Of a stretch of 64,000 bases of DNA, positions 10,750 to 25,700 are shown one piece after another. This stretch comes from Pycnopodia helianthoides. Taxonomy: Eukaryota > Echinodermata > Asteroidea > Forcipulatida > Asteriidae. Below the pieces are notes generated by a model. The model was not told the DNA's origin. It did no database searches and saw only the letters and a program-made list of their open reading frames with translations. The DNA is taken from assembly GCA_032158295.1 (NCBI GenBank), contig CM063244.1, positions 20,586,815 through 20,650,814 of the forward strand, read 5' to 3'. The translations under genes were made by a program, and so were the position numbers. The number at the start of each line of letters is the position of its first letter. Positions within the stretch are counted from its first letter, which is position 1.

Positions 10750-13700
10750 GAAGAAGAAAGTGTTAGGCACAGCACGACTTTGTACTGTGTTTTTTCAATT
10801 TTCAATGGCACAGCACAGAGACCTAAAACAAAAGCTAAAACAAAAGGAAATCAGCTGACCAGCTGCGAGGGAAAACAAAACAATGCAGACGACTGATTGT
10901 TGTTGGTCTTTATTTTTCTTGCACCAACGAAAGGTAGAATGACAATAAACTTTTTGGCAAGGTTACCCGACAGACGTTTTGGCACAGGAAGTGGACTGAC
11001 TTCCTCACGAACGTCGAAAACCAAACTTAACTGTTATCTCTAATGTGGGCGAGATAAGTAAAAAACAAGAGGGTAAAACAGCAGTTGCACATCTTGTCTA
11101 GTGTTGAAAAATAAAAATTAATTATGTTTGTGCATGTTTCATTGCTGTATATTTAAAATATTAAAGATTGAACACTTATTTCAAAACAAGAAAAGTAAGA
11201 ACGAAAAAAACTCAAACATTTGCCTGGGGGAGGTGAATTACAAAAAAATATTGTAATTTGTTAATTTTTCTATTATGGGGACAGATTATTCTCTATTTCA
11301 GCACCACAGCTTCAAAAACAACTCTCATATTAGTACCTGTGACACCAGGCCATCATCCAAAATCAGGCTCATCATTACTGACCAAAAATAAACTCGTTCC
11401 GCGGCAGTGCAGTTAATTACGAGAAGTCCCCCCGATCCACTAAGCGAAAGTAGTAGTCCCGGCTGATTTCCTACCTTCTGCCCAGGTAGTTAGTTAATAA
11501 GCAGGACAATTCTTTTCAGAACTGAGAAGTCTCCCAAATTACGAAAAATCTACTACGCGGTAGCAGAACAAATAGCAAGACAAGTTCAAAAAATCTACAC
11601 ATATGAAGTTATATCTAGATATACACATGAAGTTACCGCAAACCGAATATACATTGATACCTCACCATGAATGCCTCAAATACCATACACTTTATTACCA
11701 TCATCGTTTATAGCGCTTCATACCTGTAAGGTCTTTCAGAGCTCAAATCGGGTTCTTTCTGCTGTCCAAACGCCTGCCGTGGCTGCACCGGTGGCGAAGA
11801 TGGCACAACCCGACCAATGGGGGCGCTCTGACATCGCTTCCTCATCATATGTAGAGATGTATCGGATCGTGTGACATACGCTGTGTGTAAAGAATGGTGT
11901 TAAATCTAAGATTGGAGTATTATGTAAGTTGGGCTGGCGGTCCCATTTTCACAAAGATTCATTTTTATAAAAGGACTTTGAAATATTGCCATGGTGACTG
12001 GTTTAGACACACATGTATTGCCATACTTCTATGAAAAATAACAACAAGTACATGTAATTATAGAGTAGAGCAAAAATAGTAGCAGGAGAAAAAAAGGAAG
12101 CAAGATAAATATAACAAGTAGAGTATGGGGCTGTTTTGGTAAGCATAAGCTTGTGAAAAAAAGCCAGGCAAACAGACAGACAAACAAACAAACATGCAAA
12201 CAAAAAGACAGACCCACATTGGACATGACAATAATAGCTACACCGACACAAGACAGGTAATATAGATCAGAAATAATACAACAAATTCATGCCAGGTAAA
12301 TCCATTGATCTCAGAAATGTGCACATGCTCGAGCAAAACTTTTTTACAAACACTGACCATCATTTTGTATGGGGGCTCAATTGGCCCAGTTCACCTGACA
12401 GCATCCCCCAAGATACATCTCAGTTGCGCCATTTCAGAAGTTGTTTCCACATAAGTTACTGTGCAGTGCATATTTTAGGTGGATGCATGTAGTTAGATGT
12501 GCACCTCATCTTTACGAGCAATTTGACTCAAAAAAATGGCGGACCATGGGACCGGACTATGAGGTCAGTGCAAGCATTTGGTGCTTGATATGGGGCATGG
12601 TGTGACCCCCTATTGTGTCTTCATTATGTGCTTGGAATCTCAGGAATTCTTTATAGGATTTTAGAAGGGGGGGGGTACTTCTGTACAAGATGAAAAGAGT
12701 GTGTTAAAGTATGGGAACATTGGGGGGGGGGAGACGCACTCTGCCACATATTGGGCCTGGTATAAGTGCAAGGGGTCTGTACCATGACTTTTGGAGCTGA
12801 ATTGAATATGGGGAAAAGCCTCAGGAACATGTGGCTGCTATGGGCAAAAGACCACTATATTTTTCAAAGTAGCTACCTTCTTGAGGTGAGGCATCATCTG
12901 CTGCATCCGAGGTACAGTGATGATGGCCAAGGAGTGCCTTCCTTCTTTGTCTTTTCCGCAATTCAAGAAGCCTTCTCCTGTCTGCAGCGCTCTGAGCTCG
13001 TTGCTCTTTCTGCTGCTTTAGAATTTGATGCCTTGGGGTAAAAGGAGGGTGGATGAAGATTCAAAGAAGCAAATGAACTGTCCCCTCTTTGTCCCTTACT
13101 TTTTCTCATCTATGTATATATGTTTTATTTCGACAAGAGTAGTACAAAATAATGACGACTTGACTTGAATTTAATTAAATTGAATTTAACTGTATTTTTT
13201 TCTTTAATGTGAAATCATAACATTAGTGATGTAACACCTTCCTACATTTAACTGGCCTTTGCCATGTTTGTCTGTGTTGTCTAATTGTTCTTACATAGGC
13301 CATCATGTTTTTGTTGATTTCTGTCTTTTTATTTTTTGTCTGTCAAGAAGCTAGCTATAGGGCACAGATGCCTCGGCTTCACCTAAACCTAATTGTTGCA
13401 CTACTATTTGTTCATTTATTGTATCTTATGTAATAGTATTGTATAGATAATAGGTATATAACTACAAATGAAATGAACATTATACTACAGTACAAGTTGA
13501 ACTTGTGAGATAACAATAACAATACCAGTGTCTTATATAGTGCATGTATCTGCCACTAAGGTACTCAAGGTGCTGGAATTATGAGACCGAGTTATGTAGC
13601 ACCTTATAAGGGCTTACAAGCGGCTGTGGCGTATTCAGCAGCCACTGCCAGAAACATCCGGGACAAACCCCCCTTCTCTTATAGTGAAAAGTGTAACTGG

Positions 13701-16700
13701 GTTCTTTTGCACGCATCACACACACACACATGGGACCTACGGCTTTACATCCCATTTGAAAGACGAAGCAATCATGGTTACGTGTATTGCTTAAGGACAC
13801 AAGTGTCAAGACCGGGACTCGAACCCACACTCTGCTGATCAGAAACACAAGATCTCGAGTCCAGTGCACTTGACCCTAGGCCACGACATGCCACAAACAC
13901 AAGGTCACGCCACAGATGTAAAGTCATCAATGAAATAAATGTTAACAAATGAAACAAAACAACTTAACGTATGTTTAATTTTCCTTGGCATGCTTTTAAA
14001 ACAACAACCAAAGTATATATATTACACAACCAAAAAAAATAAATAAAATCTCTGTTGAACAATTTCACCACAAAGTTGTCTTTTCTTCTTGTTTTTATTT
14101 TTCAATAAATTCCTTTCTGTTGACCAGGACTACACTATCAAAATGAATAATAATGTTACTACCTGACTATCATTTTCTCTTGCCAATTGTCCTCAAAGTG
14201 TAATCCATCATTCCTATACAGAGCCTTGAAGTCTGCTGGTGTCCTACAACAAGAAAATAAACAACAATAACAGTAAGGGGAAATTGGTCTTTTGATCTAA
14301 ACACAAGATCTCAAGTCCAGTGCACTTGACCGCTAGGCCACGACATGCCACAACCAGTCAAGGCAGAGTGTGGAAGGTTTTTTTGTTTCTGCTTAATTTA
14401 ATAATAACAACAATAATATCAGGTAATAAACCACAAGGGAAACTGACTGGGTACATATCAATCAATTTGTTTTTTAACCGGGCGTACCTAATACCTGGCT
14501 ATACAGTAGTATTGACCACTTGCAGATGCGGAATGCATCTCCGCAAAATAGGCATCCAACATTTCCATCACTTTGGGAGTCAATTACTTGGTGTACATTT
14601 TGACTCCCAAAATGGCGGACAGGATAGGCGCGTGTCCGTGCACAGCACGCCAGGGCAGGGTTCAGTAAGGTTGCATGACTTCAAACTGCCCGCCCCCTTC
14701 CCACCCGCAGCAAAGACAAAATCCATCCCTGACCCCTGACAAAATACGGAGACCAGCAACATAGGGCTACATGTAGATAGCTGCGGTTGGCAGAAAAGAT
14801 CGCAGGTTCAAATCCTGCTCTAGTTAAATTTCACTATTCACCAAAAATGTATGATATTAATAAAAATGGAAATCAGTAAAGTGAAGATATTACAGCTCTA
14901 TGGTAGTACATACCCTGGACAGCTCACATATCTTGGTATTGGAGTGTCATGGCCATCAAAAAGAACCTGTAGGATTGTCAAAACAAATTATAAACTTTAA
15001 AAATAATAATAATAATTGTTTTGGGGATTGTGGCGAACATACAACACAGATCTGAAATTCTATTCTTGTAGGGAAATTGATCACTTCCAGTTCAAAAGTA
15101 CTCACAATTTAAAAATGTCAATGTGGAAACTTTCAAGGTTATAAGAGCAGAGCATCATTGAATAGAGATGGTTTTATAAATGGCAACTGTTAGTTTCTGC
15201 CTACTGCAAATAAGCGGGGAACCCGTCTCAAACAGTGAGCATGATATTTTGGCTGGTAACCTATTTCTGGTAATCAAAGTTTTGGTGTGATTAGCTACTT
15301 TTTATGCATGAAGCAACTCTATGAAATTGGGTTCTTGGCTCGGTAATGCTTGACGTTTAAGCTCTGCATTCTTGTCATACAAGACAAGCACAGACTTTCC
15401 CTTCCCATTTGAAACCATTCAAGCTTTATTCAAATAATTGTTGCAGTTCGTCATGTTCTTCACTGGCTCATGCAAAACTTTGGAATAGCTTTTCTATTTT
15501 TGAACTCTTCTACAACAGCTAGGCAATGTCTGAACTGGCAGCTACAGCTACGGTTACATTGCCCCGTCATCATGTGTCAAAGTAAAGGATGTTCTTAGCA
15601 ACACCCTTAGCAACAGTCACAGCAATAGCTGTAGCCGCCCATATCGGATACGGCTCTGAATACTCAAATTATTTTCAAGTCAACTTACATCGTCTTCGAA
15701 GTTGACCTGCAGATTTGCAGCCGCAGTGTGAGGGCGCTGTGTGAAGGAGATCCTTCCTGAAGTACAAAAATGTCACTTAACAATGAAACTGCAAAATTGA
15801 CAACATTGATTCAAATGGAAGGAGTACAAGATGGCTCCACCATGATAAAGGTCTGTAGGGGGAATTTTTTCTCGTCTTTTGGATACACCAATTTGAGTGG
15901 GAAAATGCATCAAGAAAGTTTGATACAGCAATAGAGTACTACAAGAAAAGATTCTATTTTGTCTTTACTGACAATCCTGACGAATCCTATTCAAATATAG
16001 ACCTTATGCACTTGACGTAATTTGAGTAGGGCGCCCTCGTCAAGAGGTCAAAAGGAAGATGTGCATTGGCCAATCCCCTGCGCTGCACGTACAAATCTGT
16101 GGGTTTCATCATCGGTTTACCTCTAAGATGGCGGATTGATGACTTCAATGCATAAGGTCTATTGATCAAGTTGACATTTCTTACCTTCTGCAGTGTTAGG
16201 TCTAGCAAGCCTTCCCTCCATCGCTGCGCTGTACGGAATCTTGTCATCAGCCAACGCTGTAGGAATAAAAACCTCAGTCTCTCGCTGCTTCTCCTCACGC
16301 CTGGTCTCCCTGGGGGCGCGGTCTCTGTCCATGGGTCTGATCGGCCGTGGAGGGAGAGAAATGCTGGGCTTTGATGGTCGATGCTGTACGGTGCCGATGG
16401 GTTTGGGTGATGGGATAACAACACCCTGAGGTGATTGGGACTGATATCTTGAAGGAGTATCCAAGATTATTCCCTGAAGACAAAGTAATTTTGCTTTTTG
16501 AATTACGATGCAAAGGTACACAAACAATTATCACAGAAGAAGTTACTCCTAAAGTGATGTCATTAATCATAAATAAGTGTTGGGCAAAACAAAAATTAAA
16601 AGAATTAAATCCTGACGTAACGATGATTGTAAGAACAAGTCTGAGAAGCCGACACATTCAAAAATAATACATGTGTATAAAAGTGGTGCTCAAAGACACC

Positions 16701-19700
16701 TTCTAGTGTAGAATAATCCAACAGAGTATCTAATTAATCGACCAATGCAAGAGACACAAGGCGTGGGACGAGGGAGGGATCGTTTGAACCCCTGAATGCC
16801 CCCAACCTGCTACCCTGACCTTAGACTGGTACGCTGTCCTTATCCGCACGGATAAGGACAGGCACCGGTCTATTAATAAAAGAGATGGTCACTGCTACTG
16901 GTCCCCTGTCTGACTGGTCCCCCTATCTGCAAGACCGCAATGGGATGCGAGGTCAAAGGTGCGTTTGTCAGGATTCCTCCAAACGCTCAAAGCCGGTCTC
17001 TGGCGTTAAACACGAGCCTGGAAGTGTGACGTCAGACGTTCGGGCTACCCTGACCTCTGAAATGGACATCCTAGTTTGGGTTTAAATCGAACAGTTGCTT
17101 GGTTGGTTCACTGCCTAAAAAAATTATTTGGATTGCAAAATACTGCTTGACAAAACACAAGACACAGTTCCTTTTACCTGATCATTTCCACCGATGTCAT
17201 ACGGGCTGTTTGTCTGAGACCAACGACCACTATTCTGATTCGGGGTCATAGAGTCTCTTTCCCTTTGGCTGAGAGTGGAGTGAAAAGAGCCGGCCGACTG
17301 TGCCCTGCCGTCAAACGGGCTGCTGTTGGGCCTCAACACATGAGGGGAATCAGTATCTCTCATGACCCCGTCGACACCAGGATCGTCCGGGCTGAGCAGG
17401 GGGTTATCGTCACTCTCTGCCCCATGATCTGTATGGGAGGGGGTTTCGACCCCAGGGCTTTTAGCTCTCATGGGGTTGTACTTGTTAGCTATGGCCATTC
17501 GTGAAGCAGCTTTGTACATAGCGGTAATGCCTGGGATGGATGTTAAGGTGTGGGGGGGATATGAAATGGGTTAGTGCATGAGCCATGCAGAGAGCGTAAC
17601 ATGCAAAACAATCATGCCCCAAAAGCAGTACTTTTTGTGAGTTAGATTTGAATAATGTCCGGTACAATGACTCGCTCGATCACAAGTTAACGCTTAAATT
17701 TGAATTCCAAAAACTTTATTCAAATCTAACTCGCATATGGCTTATTGAGTACAAACGCATCAACGCTGGAAAGAAATAGTTTGAAGTCAGAGACCCGTTC
17801 AGAGAAACTTCCTTGCAAATAATGAGGTAGTACCGTCTCAGTCTGCAGTAAACTAAGAGTGTACATGTGATTTATGGGAATAGTGGGGCAGATAGGGGGC
17901 ATATTTGGGGGAATTGCGCCTTCGATGGTAAAAGCATGGAGTTTGACACACAGTCAGGATACGTCATGAAAAAGATATTTGGCTAGAAGTCCATCAAATA
18001 TTTGAATTTTGAAAAAAAATATAGGTAGAATAACTAGCAAATTTCAAATTTTGTTTAAATGGCTGTCATTGCTTGTTTCTCTTTACCTATAAAAAATGTA
18101 AAAAAAATCTAGTTAAAATAATCTAGTTTCTTTTTGAATGAAATAGGAATTAGAACTATAGACCCCCTTGCATTGGCTGCCATCTTTGATGAAATGTGCA
18201 CGTGTGAAAGGTTATCATTGGCTGATGCACATTTTCATTGTTTTTCATCAAAGATGGTGGTCAACGTCGTCATGTGCGATCCATCTAGTGTCCTGACTGA
18301 GCACATTAGCTAGGGAGTCATAGAAAATGGAATCACCCAGGAAACCATAATGGCCGAAAATGCACATCTACTCCCCATAATGCAACAGTCAGTTGGTTAA
18401 CATTCAAAGTATTTATAGCAGCAAATAAACATGCAAAAGTTACACAAATATACATCTCATGCCAACAAAAATAAATAATTAAAATAAAAAAATAGAACAT
18501 GCGTTTGGCTAAGGCTGCCATGCTTTGCTGTTGGTGATAGCTTTCATTGCACTGAACAAAATAATTTTGGGTTGAACAAAGAAAAAAAATGACTAGAATA
18601 GAATTTGAACCTGCAACCTCCGGATTAACGTGTCGATGCTCTACAAACCGAGCTATTTAGCCCTATGTTGGCGGTCTCCCTATTTTGTCAATGTGCCAGT
18701 TAGAAGCCAATCAACGTGTAACTGCTGGGGATCACACCAAGGTTTAGGTTACAACCTGGGAGGCGGCAGGAGTAGAGGGATCTTTGTTCAACCCCAAATT
18801 AATTAAAGTTTACCCAGTAAGCTCCCTCGTTTGGTTGTTACTCGGCAAACAAAACAGTAACCAAGCAAAATACAAATCATGCCAGCAGAAAAAAATAATT
18901 GTTAGGCATTTCTGTCACCAAACACAAACAGTAACAATAATAATAGTAATACCAGAGTCTTGTATAGTGCACGTAACCAGTAAGGTACTCAAGGCCCTTG
19001 AACAATGATAACATTTTTAATTCAATTTTTGAAATTTTGTAATTACCTTATAACGAAGCGGCACAAAAACATCAGTGCAAACCCCTTGTCTTAGCGATAA
19101 GTGCCTTTTACATGCATTACACAACGGGCTTTACGTCCCAACCGAAGGACAAAGCAATAATGGTCAAGTGTCTTGTTTAAGGACATATTGTGTCAAGACC
19201 AGGACTCGAACCCACACTCTGCTGATCAGAAACACTAGAGCTCGAGTCCAGTGCGCTTGACCGCTCAGCCACGACACACCACGTAGTAGTCATGATAGTC
19301 TGTTTGTTAAGGATATTCTTTGACATTTCCATTGATCTACTCTGTGCAAAGGCAGGTATAATGGCCAAACAACAAAAAACACAGTAAAATGCAAACCAAT
19401 GATCTCAGACTTGATAACAAACAGGTTTTAAAGCCACACCAATTTTGTGTGGCTGTTCATCTTCCATGTGTCATGTAAACAAGTACTTCAGGATCATCAG
19501 ATCATAATAAGTCCAACTTATTTGAGTGCATCAAGTGTCTACAACAGGCTGTACTTTATGCAAATATTATGGCCAATTTTGGTTCATAAAGTATTTTAAA
19601 CACAAGGTTGCAATTATTTTGTTTTTCATTCAAACTAGTATTCACAACAGCTTCAGAAGACATTACAGTCAAAGAGCTGTTTAAGACAAACTTCATGCTA

Positions 19701-22700
19701 TTTACAGTTTGATGGAACAAGCTATCCTTTGTTCTTATGATTTGTTTCTTCTTCTGCTTTCCTCTAAATGTAAAACAACCACTTTCATTCCTACCTCCCG
19801 CCCAGGTAGTAGTTAATAAGCAGGACAGTTCTTTTCAGAACTGAGAAGTCTCCCGAATTCCGAAAGTCTACTCCGCGGTAGTAGAATAAATAGCAAGACA
19901 AGTTCTCTAAAGAACAAAATCTACACAGCAAAGTAGATATTTATACACATGGTGTTACTGCAAACCGAATATACATTGATACCTCACCATGCAATGCCTC
20001 AAGACCCATACACTTTCATTTCATTTTCACTCTGGGAAGTGCCGAGTATACACATCGGTGTAAGGGCAAAAACCAAATAATATTCTTTATCTCCATGCAA
20101 AATTAACCTTCTATTAAACAACTTTGATGATTTCCATCTTACCTTCTCCTAGATCTGTGGCTACATCAGCACCATGGGTGGAAGACACTGGTCTCTCGCT
20201 GTCTCTGGTCTCTGCAGAAACTGCTCTTGTAGCCTCTTCATCAGAGGCATCAGCATGGGTCTGTGTAAATGTAGCAAGTGTGTACAATGTGTGTTTGCTG
20301 TGAGTCTTTCACTTAAAGGAACATTACAGAATTGGTAAGAAAAAAAAATTGTAAAATATACTTTTTGATCACAGATTTACATAAAACTTACACGGTCTAA
20401 TGATGATGATAGTAGAAAACATCCCTTGAAATATTTCTGTCTGAAATGCCATATTTGATGAGAAATGAATAAACTAATTTTCCGATTGGAGTTTATCACT
20501 CAGTGAGCGTTTTATTCATTTGTTGAATCTGATTTCATGCAAATGTGTAATCGGTTTTTCACTATTTTCTCGTGACCCAGATGGCTGATCGATCTCAAAC
20601 TTCTACAGGTTTGTCAGTTTATGTATATGGTGGATTACATAAAGTGCTTACACTGCCAGCAATTGTTTTGTTAGCAAAAACCAATTCTGTAATGTTCCTT
20701 TAAAGAGGAGCTCCAAGGTCAAATTCAGTTTTGAGATCCATTCATTTTCAAATAGATAGAGTCCTTCCAAGTCTCTAACCTCATGTTAAAATGGTGTAAA
20801 ATGCCACTGTGTTTGGTACCCTTCAAGTGTAATTTTTTTTCCAAATCCAAAAACTTTCAATGACGTCTGAATTTTCCTGAATTCTGACAAGTGAAAAATA
20901 TTTTGAAGACAGTTTACCACTATGACCATCTTTATCCCATGTAAGTAATATGCTATTCTGTGAACATATACTTTTTCAAGCTTCAATCAATGTTGTGCTC
21001 ACCAATAGTTCAAATCCCACTCTAGTCATTTTTTCTTTGTTCCAACAATACGCAAGGTACATGTTTCTGTTATAATTATTGTTTAATTGTATCAATTATT
21101 GCATTGCATTACCCAGGTGCCTAGTCTCGTAACAGCCTCGGCTTTCAATCAGACACCTCCATACTTCTACTTCTTTAATACTCTATACCCTATGTAAACA
21201 TTGTATTTTGATTGATGTATGGAAATAAACCAAACTAAACTAAACTAAAACTAAACCCCAAATTATACAAAATTTACCCAGTCAGTTTCCCTTATGGTTT
21301 ATTACATTATATTTATATTTGTTTGCAGTCAAATCACTATAAAATAACAATCAACAGTATGAGTGATAGCTACCTGCCCGTTATCTCTCATCTCTGATGT
21401 AGCCGACTTAGGAGCCTTGGGTTTCTTCCAATCATCCAGTATGGACTTCTTGCCACCTTTCCCCGTTGTTTTCTGCTTTGTTTCTTTGTCTCCAGGTTTC
21501 GCTGGTTTCTTCTCATTGGACGACGGCTTGGAGTCCTTCTGGACTACTGGAAGAGCAGGGACGGCAACGTTTGGTTTGGACCTTATGGACGGATCAGATG
21601 TCTGTGGACTGGGCGTGGCAGCCGACGACGTTGACGACAAGACACTTCTCTATTAAAGGAGGATCAGTTTTATGGTTAGAGATAAAAGGTAGGACTTCAT
21701 AAGGAGAAACAAAGAATAAGACGTTGAAGTGATAGGCTTGAGACAACCGTTTAAAGGCCCTGTACACTATTGGTAAGATCGAAAAACAAATGTTCACAGA
21801 TTCACACATAACTTACATGATTTAAAGTAATGGTAGAAAGGGTTCCTTAAAATATTTCTGCCTAAAATGCTATGAGAAATTACTAAAACAATACTTTTTA
21901 TCGCGCGCGATAACAAACTCGTATTTGAAAAACAGAAAACACATAAGGTCTCTTTTCACTAATTTCTCGTGACCTCGATGACCAATTAAGCTCAAATTTT
22001 CACAGGTTTGTTATTTCATGTATATGGTTAATCACACAAAACATGAACTTTGTTTTTGCGACTGTTTTGTCAGCTCTACCAATCCTGTATGATACTGTAC
22101 CTTTAAATGGATTGTGTGATTTACTGTATCCTACAAGAGCACTACTTCACTGAATACAAAAGATTAACCTTCAAGAAAGACTCTACCAGTGTCAAAACTT
22201 CAGGCCATTAACTATTTTTTGCATTTATACCACGGTTCCTTGTGGTTGGTAAGCAGGCTGCAACAGCTACTTCTATTTTCTCTACATAAGACTATATCTT
22301 GAAGGATGTGTGCCAGCCCATATAACTTTGTCCATACGCCATGTAGCAGTTTGTAAATAACAAATAATTAATTAGCTAAAAAAAACCTTTTTTGAAAAAC
22401 TTGTTTGATTGTTACCTTTGATGTGACACCACCGTCAACAGACACAGTCAGTTTGGTAGCTGATGTCCTTGGTGGCTCGGTTTTGCTGAGGGGTGTAGCA
22501 GTAACTTCGGCCGGACGCTCAGCAGCAGACACCTTGGCCTTGGCAGCAGCAGCCCTGTCACCAACACGTACTCTGTCCCCTTTCTTGGCCTTCTTCTTGA
22601 TTGGCGTTTTCATGCGGGTTTGGCCTGCGGATTTCTATTGAACGACAACGAACCTTATTAAAGGCAGGATATACTTTTGGTAATTGTCAAAGGCTAGTAT

Positions 22701-25700
22701 CCTCACTTGGTGTATCCCAACTACTTTTAATATTGAATAGTTGTAAGTAATTATATCTGTTGCGGGGAAAATGTCATCCATTTTTTACTTTGTTTAAAGT
22801 CGTTTGATGAAATGACTTTTCCGAAAGTTACCTGCAAAGTGTCTTGTGTGCTCTTAATTTCTGCAACTGTTGCCATGAGGGGCTAGAGTAGGAATACAAG
22901 AAGGATACAAGCAATAAGTATAGAAATTAAAGTTACATGTATAGGTTTTATAGTTTATAGATGGTTTACATTATACAAATACTGGATGCGTATGAGTGCA
23001 TGGAAGCAGAATATAATCACAAGGTGAAATCTGAACTGTTCCATTTCACGAGGCGGAGCTGAGAGAAATGGAAAAAGCCATATTTCACAGTGTTTATATT
23101 CTGCAACAATGCACGAACGAAATGCATTCAATGTTTTTGTTTTTTTGTAAACACACACATAGATCCTTGTCATTTGTAATTTGTTCACACTAAACACAAG
23201 ATAGACACGGAATCTTTTAACTCACATTCTTAACATTAAAAAAAAAAAACTCTAAACAACGGGATGTTTTCATGTAGAAACTAACCTTGACTGCTGTGAC
23301 AAGACCTTGCCTCGTTTGGACAAACGAGCGAGGGAACAATTATTTGGGAACAATGCTACGAAGCGTCTGATAATTTATCCATTCATATTTTGAGCGTCAC
23401 GGCAGTGAATACATGGTGGAATAATTAAATGACAAGGATCTGTGTGTGTGGTATACAAGAACAAGTTTTTTATAATAATAACAATAAATTATGCTTATAC
23501 AGTATATTTCTGGGTGTATGGTAATTGTTATAAAGAAAATCTCATGGTTTCTATAAACAAATCCATTCATTTTTGTAACGCACAACGGGCATCTCTGACC
23601 AATGATGTTGACACAAATATCAAAACACAAGCAAGATGCAAGTTAAAGGAACATTACAGAATTGGTTTTTGCTAACAAAACAGTTGCTGGCAGTGTAAGC
23701 ACTTTATCTAATCCACCATATACATAAACTGACAAACCTGTAGAAGTTTGAGATCGATCGGCCATCTGGGTCACGAGAAAATAGTGAAAAACCAATTACA
23801 CATTTGCATGAAATCATATAGATTCAACAAATGAATAAAACGCTCACTGAGCGATAAACTCCAATCGGGAAATTAGTTTATTCATTTCTCATCAAATATG
23901 GCATTTCAGACAGAATTATTTCAAGGGATGTTTTCTACCATCATCATCATTATACCGTGTAAGTTTTATGTAAATCTGTGATCAAAAAGTACATTTTTCT
24001 TACCAATTCTGTAATGTTCCTTTAAAGCCAGTGCCTAACACATACATGAGCGTAAAAGTGTCCTAGTAAAGCCGGAAAAACACTAGCACAGGACATTAAA
24101 AAAATCTAATAACACTGGATTGGTCTACTGGGTCTATATCTTGTAATGGAATTGCATCATCCAAAACTGATTACCTGGGAAGTCAAATCTAGCTTCAATG
24201 GCTTGGGTATGGTCACCGGTGCCCTCTGTTTCAGCAGTGACTTGGCGTCAATCTTCATCCGAGACAAGCTGTACTTGGACACTTCCTCCTCGGGCTGTTT
24301 AAGGTCAGAGAGTCGAATGACCCCTGCTTTAATCTCCTTGGACTCCTTCTTCTGCAATTCCTGCGCTTCCAAGACTGTTTTGGTTGCAAGCAAAATTATC
24401 AGGAGGTAAATAGCAGCTAGGGGACAGTCATGTATGAAATCTTTTCTTAGCATGGGATGATGTCTAGCGGTATAACATCTGTTCACGTATGGTGGGGGTC
24501 GTGGGTTCGAATCTCACCTGAGTAGTAGACCTGTGGAGGTTTTTTCCACCAGATTCAGGAAAGCACCGAGTAAAAAATGCTTACCACTCATCAGTGTAGG
24601 GTAAAACAAAATAACGACCAGGATTAAAATATTTTTATTTGAATCTTCTTACGTGATGTCTTGTTGGTGAGTTTGACGTCTGCCTCCTCCTCCATAGCCT
24701 CTGCATCCTCATCACCAGATTGATCATCTTCAGCCTCACTCTCATCCTGATAACACAGTTGAGAAAGTGTATTGAGGAGATGAAGAATTGCACACGATAC
24801 AGATGCTATATTGTTTAATATAAAAACAAACAAAACAATGGCGACAAGCCTGGTTCTAATTCTACCAAGGAATTTCCTTTGTCAATAAATTGTGTATGTA
24901 CAAATATATTTAAACTTTAGACAAATTTGTCTTTTTGGTGAAAGTGGTTATTTTCTAAACTGTAGATGCTTCTCAACATTTTTATGGTGATCCCCTCATT
25001 GCCACTTCGTGCACGCGTGCACTTTTCCATTGTTTTACATCAAAGATGGCGGTCAATGACGCGTATTGCAATCCATCTATTGTAACTAGGGTGTGACCCC
25101 TGGCTCTACAGCAGTATAAGGTCATATAACTTCTGTCCAGCATCCCCTGAACAAAAATATTGACAAAATAGGAAAACTACCGACATAGGAATAAATATCT
25201 CAGTTGATAGAGCACCAGCACACAAATCTGGAGGTCGCAGGTTCAAATCTTGGTCCATTCAATTTTTCTTTGTCCGACCAAAATTAATTTTCAACTTTGA
25301 ATGCATTCCTTAGAGAGAAAACATGCAAATATTAAAACAAGTAGAAATTGATACCTCAGAGACGTCATATTCACTGCCTGATGAAGGTGGTGATGGGGTG
25401 GGGGACGGGCCTGGTGACGTGCCAAATTGAGGCATAGTAAAGTCCAGTGGAACGTCGTCTGCCAGAGTAAGATTCAACTTGCTGGATCTACTCCTCCGAT
25501 GCTTTTTTATTAAAGACAAAGCTGTAGCAAAATAGAAATTCAGTTCCAAGATCAAAAAATGTCTGTATTTATTTCTTCCAATTCTGATTTAGCATTACCA
25601 TCCAAGAGAAATACAAGTACATATAAAACCATACCACAGACATGGAGCTTAGTTTGGGAGGGGGAACGAGCCTGGGCGAAGTGCCAAAATTGCGACACAT

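Noticed and set aside
11473..11693. Hammerhead ribozyme in the structured repeat
   Set aside because: I looked for the CUGANGA and GAAA core on both strands. Only partial matches (ctgagaag, cgaaa) occur, so no known ribozyme class is claimed.
16838..16864. Short perfect palindrome (tgtccttatccg/cggataaggaca)
   Set aside because: A 12-bp inverted repeat with a 2-nt centre alone is weak evidence for a terminator or regulatory site in an animal intron.
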